A stretch of 8,570 nucleotides of DNA from Solirubrobacterales bacterium (lineage in GTDB: Bacteria; Actinomycetota; Thermoleophilia; Solirubrobacterales; 70-9): the NCBI GenBank assembly GCA_030152505.1, contig JASLJO010000157.1:1-8570 (forward strand). The letters are read 5' to 3'. A model generated the notes under the pieces. The model did no database searches. It had not been told where the DNA came from and saw nothing but the letters and a program-made list of their open reading frames with translations. The first letter of the stretch is position 1; every line of letters begins with the position of its first letter. Of this stretch, positions 5,230 to 8,570 are shown one piece after another. The position numbers and the translations under genes were made by a program.

Positions 5230-5235
5230 CGGGGC

Positions 5236-5682
5236 GTGAAGCTCAGCGAGATCATGACCGCCGGCGTCGTCACTGCCCCCCCGGAAGCGAGCGCGGTCTC
5301 GGTCGCCCGCCAGATGCGCGACAACCGCGTCGGTTCGGTTGTCATCGTCGACCCGGCCGGGACGCCCGTGGCGATGGTCACCGATCGCGATCTGGCCGTA
5401 CGCGTCTTCGCCGGCGGAGTCGATCCGGAGGCAGCCGTCGGCGACCACGCCTCACGACCGCTGATCTGCGGCGAGCCGGAGATGGAGCTCGACGAGGCCG
5501 CGGCGTTGATGGTCCAGCACCGGGCCCGGCGCCTTCCCGTGGTCGACGATGGCAACCTCGTCGGCATCGTCACTCTCGACGACATCGCGGTGCGCACCGG
5601 CAACCTCGAGGTGGCGCAGCGGATGACCGCCGAGGTGATCGAGGGCGCCCTGCCCCAGTTCTACTTCCACGAGCGAGGCTGA
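5236..5682 (+). CDS. Two-CBS-domain protein
   Basis: 148 residues forming a stand-alone pair of CBS domains, a module that binds adenosyl nucleotides (AMP, ATP, SAM) and usually regulates a partner. CBS1 starts KLSEIMTAGVVTAPPEASAV and contains the strand VGSVVIVDPAGTPVAMVTDRDLAVR (about 32-56). CBS2 follows from about residue 72 (ASRPLICGEPEMELDEAAAL) and ends RRLPVVDDGNLVGIVTLDDI, with the typical [hydrophobic]-G-[IL]-V-T-x-D-D/R-[IL] motif in both copies. The C-terminus (VIEGALPQFYFHERG) is a short tail. No fused enzyme or transporter domain is present. A longer in-frame reading from about 5158 exists, but GTG 5236 gives the canonical CBS N-terminus and has a TAGCGT hexamer 7 nt upstream. 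A membrane-protein gene begins 7 bp after the stop and may be its partner, by position only. Confidence 0.9.
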   Translation: MKLSEIMTAGVVTAPPEASAVSVARQMRDNRVGSVVIVDPAGTPVAMVTDRDLAVRVFAGGVDPEAAVGDHASRPLICGEPEMELDEAAALMVQHRARRLPVVDDGNLVGIVTLDDIAVRTGNLEVAQRMTAEVIEGALPQFYFHERG

Positions 5683-5689
5683 GCGGAGC

Positions 5690-6496
5690 TTGAGCAGGGA
5701 GGCGACGCTTGCCTGGGAGAGGCGCTGGGCGCGGCCGGTGGCGGTGGCGACCCTGGTCTCGATCCTGCTGGTGATTGCGGCGATCGTCGTCGCCAGCCAG
5801 GGAGTGGGCGGCAGCAGCGGCGAATCGGAGCTGCTGCGCAACGTGCAGGCCCACCGCGGCGCCCAGATGCTCTCGAGCATCCTGCAGGCGCTCGGCGTCG
5901 GCCTGCTCGCGGCGCCTCTCTATTACCTCTTTCGCGCCGCCAAGGCGCGCAGCGAGCGGATGCGCGGGCAGCTGGTCGGCGTGGTCGTCGCCGCGCCGCT
6001 GTTCCTCGCCGTACTGGCGATTCTCAGCGGCCTCTCGACCCTGCACGCGGCGTCGGACTTCGTTACCAACGAAGTGCCTCATCTGACGGCCAAGGGCATC
6101 TCCCTCGGCAGCGACAAGGCGAACGAAGTCGCCAACGACACGATTTCGGCCGCGCCGCTGCGGCCACTGGCGGCCGGATTCGGCCTCGGCGGTCAGCTCG
6201 GCTTCCTCGTGGCGATGATCTACACCTCGCTGTACGCGATGCGGACCGGCCTGCTGACCCGCTTCTGGGGCTCGCTCGGCGTCGCCCTCGGCGCCGTCTC
6301 CTTCATCTTCTTCCAGTTCACCCTCCTCTGGTTCGTCTACCTGGCCCTCTTCCTCCTGGGCTGGATACCGGGAGACAAACCACCGGCGTGGGACAGTGGA
6401 GAAGCCGAGCCCTGGCCCAGCCCAGGAGAGAAAGCAGCTACCGATATGGGATCTGGCGACCCCGACGACCACGCCGACGACGGCCAGTCTGGGTAG
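5690..6496 (+). CDS. Multi-pass membrane protein of unknown function
   Basis: 268 residues, start taken as TTG 5690, the only start codon after the last in-frame stop that includes the full first helix. It has about five to six hydrophobic segments: near residues 17-38 (VAVATLVSILLVIAAIVVAS), 62-80 (ILQALGVGLLAAPLYYL), 96-115, 165-183 and a long pair at about 194-225 (VSFIFFQFTLLWFVYLALFL). The loop around 115-150 is polar (HAASDFVTNEVPHLTAKGIS). The tail after residue 226 is soluble, with the block PPAWDSGEAEPWPSPGEKAA that I associate with Thermoleophilia membrane proteins of this kind. No catalytic motif is visible. It lies 7 bp after the CBS gene with no TAnnnT element of its own, so it is probably cotranscribed and translationally coupled. 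The stop codon lies within an 8-bp inverted repeat. Confidence 0.82.
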   Translation: MSREATLAWERRWARPVAVATLVSILLVIAAIVVASQGVGGSSGESELLRNVQAHRGAQMLSSILQALGVGLLAAPLYYLFRAAKARSERMRGQLVGVVVAAPLFLAVLAILSGLSTLHAASDFVTNEVPHLTAKGISLGSDKANEVANDTISAAPLRPLAAGFGLGGQLGFLVAMIYTSLYAMRTGLLTRFWGSLGVALGAVSFIFFQFTLLWFVYLALFLLGWIPGDKPPAWDSGEAEPWPSPGEKAATDMGSGDPDDHADDGQSG

Positions 6497-7866
6497 GGCG
6501 GGAGCGTCTTGTCAAGCGGAGCCCCTACCCGTGCACCAACGCCGCGCAGGCGGGGGCCCACAAGGACTTTCACATCCACATGGACTTCGCCAACGGCCAG
6601 GTCAAGGACCTGACCGTCGGGCTGCCGCCCGGAATGGTCGGCGATCCGAACGCGACGCCCCTGTGCACGGTCGATCAACTCAATGCCGACAGCTGCCCGG
6701 CGAACACCAAGGTCGGCAGCGTGATCGCAAACGCCACGATCACCGTCCTGTTGCTGCCAGCGACACTCGATGTCAGCGGGGACCTCTACAACCTCACGCC
6801 GCAGCCCGGCGAGCCCGCCCGCTTCGGGATCGTCCTCCGACCCATCAAGGGCGATCTGTGCGCCCTGCTCCCACAGGCAGCTTGCGATCTGATCCCGAAC
6901 ATCCTGCCGCCGGTCGTCCTCCAGTCAGGCGTCCAGCTCAGGCCCGATTTCGGACTCAACACGATCATCAACGACATCCCTAATACGACCTCAGGTCTTG
7001 ACACGACCATCAACTCACAGGACATCACCCTCTTCGGGATCGCTCCTGGGACCGGCAGGCCGTTCATGCGCAACCCGACCTCGTGTGGCACCAATACGAC
7101 CACCTTCTCCGCGATCCCGCACTCGGGAACGGCCGCGAACGGAGCCGCAAGCTTCGACACGGTCGGCTGCGAGAACGAAGACTTCTCCCCGTCGTTCAGC
7201 GCCTTCGTCGGAGGGGCCAACGCCTCGATGAAGACGAGCGTCACGACCTCGATCGACCAGGACCTCGACGAGGCGGGACTCGTGCAGGCAAGGGTCGCCA
7301 TCCCGCCGGATCTGAACCCTGACGTGCAGCTGCTCGGCAACCGCTGCTCGCCCGCTGACTTCGAGGCCAGTGTCTGCCCACTCAACACGATCATGGGGTC
7401 GGCGGTCGCGGCCTCCCCTCTGCTCAGCCAGCCGCTCGCCGGGAAGGTCGTCTTCGTCGACACGGGGGGCGTCCCCGACATCGGCCTCGATCTGCAGGGC
7501 CAGCTCCATCTGCTGCTGCGGGGCTCGCTCGGCCTCGACAAGGTGGTGGTCTTCGACGGGCTGCCCGACATCCCGATCGCCCACTTCGCGCTCACCTTCC
7601 CCTCCGCTCCGGGCCTGCTGATCGCGAGCCGCAACCTCTGCGTACCGCCCCCGCCGCTCTTCCACGCCGACTTCACCGGCTACAACGGGGCCAGCACCGC
7701 GGTCGACGCCTCGGCCACCGTCCAGGGGGCATGCGGACAGAACGCGGCGACGAAGTGCAAGAAGGCCAAGAGGAAGAAGCACAAGCGCCGGGCCGCCGAG
7801 GCCAAGAAGCACAAGAAGCACAAGAAGAAGTCCTGCAAGAAGAAGAAGCGCAAGAAGAAGCGCTGA
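6388..7866 (+). CDS. Large surface-type protein with Lys-rich tail, apparently lacking its signal peptide (possible 5'-truncated gene)
   Basis: Open reading frame of 492 codons. Convincing coding sequence begins only around 6530, with NAAQAGAHKDF (in relatives this QAGAH motif follows a signal peptide). Residues before that (from GTG 6388) overlap the upstream membrane gene by 109 nt, are Arg-rich and look like an out-of-frame shadow. The body is a Ser/Thr/Gly/Pro-rich, beta-type secreted architecture. Two copies of C-x9-CPxNTxxGS occur (6622-6732 and 7300-7416), each after a PPG/PPD block, so the domain is duplicated. The last 37 residues (7753-7863) are 26 Lys/Arg plus 3 His and 2 Cys. Such proteins are expected outside the cell. 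Here no signal peptide precedes the body and no TAnnnT or Shine-Dalgarno element marks a start; the next in-frame start is ATG 6580. Either it is a truncated remnant, still open for over 440 codons, or the true start is unusual. Function unknown. Confidence 0.62.
   Translation: MGQWRSRALAQPRRESSYRYGIWRPRRPRRRRPVWVGRERLVKRSPYPCTNAAQAGAHKDFHIHMDFANGQVKDLTVGLPPGMVGDPNATPLCTVDQLNADSCPANTKVGSVIANATITVLLLPATLDVSGDLYNLTPQPGEPARFGIVLRPIKGDLCALLPQAACDLIPNILPPVVLQSGVQLRPDFGLNTIINDIPNTTSGLDTTINSQDITLFGIAPGTGRPFMRNPTSCGTNTTTFSAIPHSGTAANGAASFDTVGCENEDFSPSFSAFVGGANASMKTSVTTSIDQDLDEAGLVQARVAIPPDLNPDVQLLGNRCSPADFEASVCPLNTIMGSAVAASPLLSQPLAGKVVFVDTGGVPDIGLDLQGQLHLLLRGSLGLDKVVVFDGLPDIPIAHFALTFPSAPGLLIASRNLCVPPPPLFHADFTGYNGASTAVDASATVQGACGQNAATKCKKAKRKKHKRRAAEAKKHKKHKKKSCKKKKRKKKR
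6491..6530 (+). repeat. 8-bp inverted repeat spanning the stop of the membrane gene
   Basis: GGGTAGGG (6491-6498) is perfectly complementary to CCCTACCC (6523-6530). The 24-nt loop contains a small nested CTTG/CAAG. The stop codon TAG (6494-6496) is inside the left arm, and the recognisable part of the surface-protein frame starts right after the right arm. It could be a transcription terminator for the membrane gene (no T-run follows) or the site of a past deletion. Confidence 0.4.
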
Positions 7867-7869
7867 GAG

Positions 7870-8118
7870 CTAGAGCCTCTTCCCCGAGGCGAAGAGGATG
7901 ACGCCGGCGGCCAGAGCGACCGCTCCGGTCACCCAGAAGACGACGCCGCCCGACGCAACCGCCGCGGCGATCAGCGCGATGCCCACGACGACCAGAGGCA
8001 GGCCGAAGGAGATCGGCACGCTGATGTTGAGGCCGGGGCCGAAGTCCGGCGCCCTGCGCCTCGGGCTCTTCCCCTTGGAGGGGTAGACCTCCCGGCGGCC
8101 TTCGGGCAGCCGAGTCAT
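7870..8118 (-). CDS. Small two-TM membrane protein
   Basis: 82 residues. The first 30 are hydrophilic and basic (RREVYPSKGKSPRRR). They are followed by two hydrophobic helices, about 36-55 (FGLPLVVVGIALIAAAV) and 58-78 (VVFWVTGAVALAAGVILFAS), and a short basic end (GKRL). The positive N-terminus suggests both ends face the cytoplasm. I do not recognise a named family. Its ATG (8118-8116) overlaps the stop of the glycosyltransferase as ATGA, so it is probably translated by coupling from that message, which places it functionally near glycan synthesis or simply in the same operon. It converges on the Lys-rich surface-protein gene with only 3 bp between the stop codons. Confidence 0.75.
   Translation of the reverse strand: MTRLPEGRREVYPSKGKSPRRRAPDFGPGLNISVPISFGLPLVVVGIALIAAAVASGGVVFWVTGAVALAAGVILFASGKRL
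7876..7897. terminator. Hairpin just past convergent stops (candidate terminator for the surface-protein gene)
   Basis: CCTCTTC (7876-7882) pairs with GAAGAGG (7891-7897) around an 8-nt loop; a competing GCCTC/GAGGC pair (7875-7879 with 7886-7890) is also possible. It starts 10 nt after the plus-strand stop and lies inside the last codons of the small membrane gene. There is no T-run, so an intrinsic terminator is only a possibility. Confidence 0.25.
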
Positions 8119-8570
8119 GCGCCCCGCGCGGGCGCCGCGCTCGCGATCAGCTCCGCATAGACGTCGGCGGTGCGCTCCGCGACGTCACCCCAGTCGAAGA
8201 GGCGGAGGTGCTCGAAGGCCTCAGCGGTGAGGCGGCGGCAGAGCTTGGCGTCGTCCAGGACGCGAACGGTCATCTCCGCGAGGGAGACGGGATCGCGGGC
8301 GCGGAAGCGCAGCCCGACCTCGTCGTGGGGGACGACCTCGCGCAGCCCGCCGGTGTCGGCGACGATGCAGGGGCAGCTCGACGCCATCGCCTCCAGCGCG
8401 ACCAGCCCGAAGGGCTCGTAGATCGAGGGGACCACGCAGACGTCGGCGATCCGGTAGAGGGAGTGCAGGACGTCGTCTCCGATCCAGCCGACGAACGTCC
8501 CGTGCTCCATCAGGCCGAGGTCCTCGGCCTGGCGGCGGAGCTCCTGCTCGTGCGTGCCTGAACCGGCCAC
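8115..8570 (-). CDS. Glycosyltransferase, GT-B fold (GT4/GlgA-like), C-terminal part
   Basis: The C-terminal ~151 residues of a retaining GT-B glycosyltransferase; the N-terminal acceptor domain lies beyond the right edge. The visible part begins inside the donor domain (AGSGTHEQELRRQAEDLGL). It continues with FVGWIGDDVLHSLYRIADVCVVPSIYEPFGLVALEAMASS, where Glu52 and Glu60 of the visible part form the E-x7-E motif that binds the nucleotide-sugar. CIVADTGGLREVVPHDEVGLRF is the usual following block, and FDWGDVAERTADVYAEL the C-terminal helix. PSIYEPFGLVALEA is closer to actinobacterial glucan synthases (GlgA/Rv3032-like) than to typical GT4 mannosyltransferases, but sugar and acceptor cannot be fixed from this fragment. 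Its TGA overlaps the start of the small membrane gene (ATGA). Confidence 0.92.
   Translation of the reverse strand: MAGSGTHEQELRRQAEDLGLMEHGTFVGWIGDDVLHSLYRIADVCVVPSIYEPFGLVALEAMASSCPCIVADTGGLREVVPHDEVGLRFRARDPVSLAEMTVRVLDDAKLCRRLTAEAFEHLRLFDWGDVAERTADVYAELIASAAPARGA

Noticed and set aside
5217..5603. Upstream extension of the zinc-ribbon gene to give 338 residues
   Set aside because: The added part lies antisense to the CBS-domain gene, reads as Ser/Thr/Arg-rich shadow, and would ignore the symmetric promoter at 5223-5229.
6531..6556. Frameshift in the G-run near 6552 as the cause of the missing N-terminus of the surface protein
   Set aside because: The frame upstream of the run already reads the family-like NAAQAGAH, while the alternative frame from GTG 6531 gives an Arg/Gly-rich non-motif sequence, so the run is not where the frame is lost.
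1..8570. CRISPR array, defence island, phage or transposon signatures, tRNA/rRNA genes
   Set aside because: I saw no regularly spaced repeats, integrase/transposase motifs, terminal inverted repeats or RNA-gene sequence on either strand; the genes are ordinary chromosomal metabolism and envelope types.

Overview
This is a densely packed, GC-rich chromosomal window (roughly two thirds G+C by eye). It most resembles a Thermoleophilia-type actinobacterium (Solirubrobacterales or relatives). The clues are the codon use, a secreted protein ending in a long lysine/arginine tail, a TadE-like protein with a paired-cysteine C-terminal domain, and starts that use a TAnnnT element about 7 nt upstream instead of a Shine-Dalgarno site. 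The taxonomic call is inference from protein style, not from a marker gene. I see no RNA genes, CRISPR array, insertion sequence or phage genes, and no gap over 300 bases without a gene.

Layout. Three genes run leftward at the left end: an acyl-CoA dehydrogenase (cut by the window edge), a short RibD-C/dihydrofolate-reductase-like protein and a PAPS-dependent sulfotransferase. The sulfotransferase is divergent, across 21 bp, from a rightward multi-pass membrane protein of the lysylphosphatidylglycerol-synthase TM/flippase-like (UPF0104) family. That gene overlaps tail-to-tail by 22 bp with a leftward TadE-like, pilin-signal protein. A small unknown rightward gene (87 aa) follows, converging on a leftward zinc-ribbon/membrane protein. 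The latter is divergent, across 19 bp, from a two-CBS-domain protein, which is followed 7 bp later by a multi-pass membrane protein. Next comes a large cell-surface-type protein that lacks any visible signal peptide and may be 5'-truncated. It converges on a leftward pair, a GT-B glycosyltransferase (cut by the right edge) and a small two-TM protein, joined by an ATGA stop/start overlap.

How the genes work together. There is no single pathway. Several products point to the envelope: sulfotransferase, flippase-like protein, TadE-like protein, secreted protein and glycosyltransferase. The most coherent signal is transcriptional. Eight of the eleven genes have a TAnnnT hexamer ending 6-9 nt before the chosen start codon, the geometry of leaderless transcripts. 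In two divergent pairs one 7-bp TAnnnTA core can be read as a -10 element on both strands, so a gap of about 20 bp could hold two back-to-back leaderless promoters. Genes lying head-to-tail with gaps of only 15-24 bp also have their own element, so the window looks like single-gene transcription units rather than long operons. The strongest oddities in the proteins are the missing export signal, a zinc-ribbon protein that looks like a methyltransferase without its SAM-binding core, and a RibD-like domain that is short in the middle.
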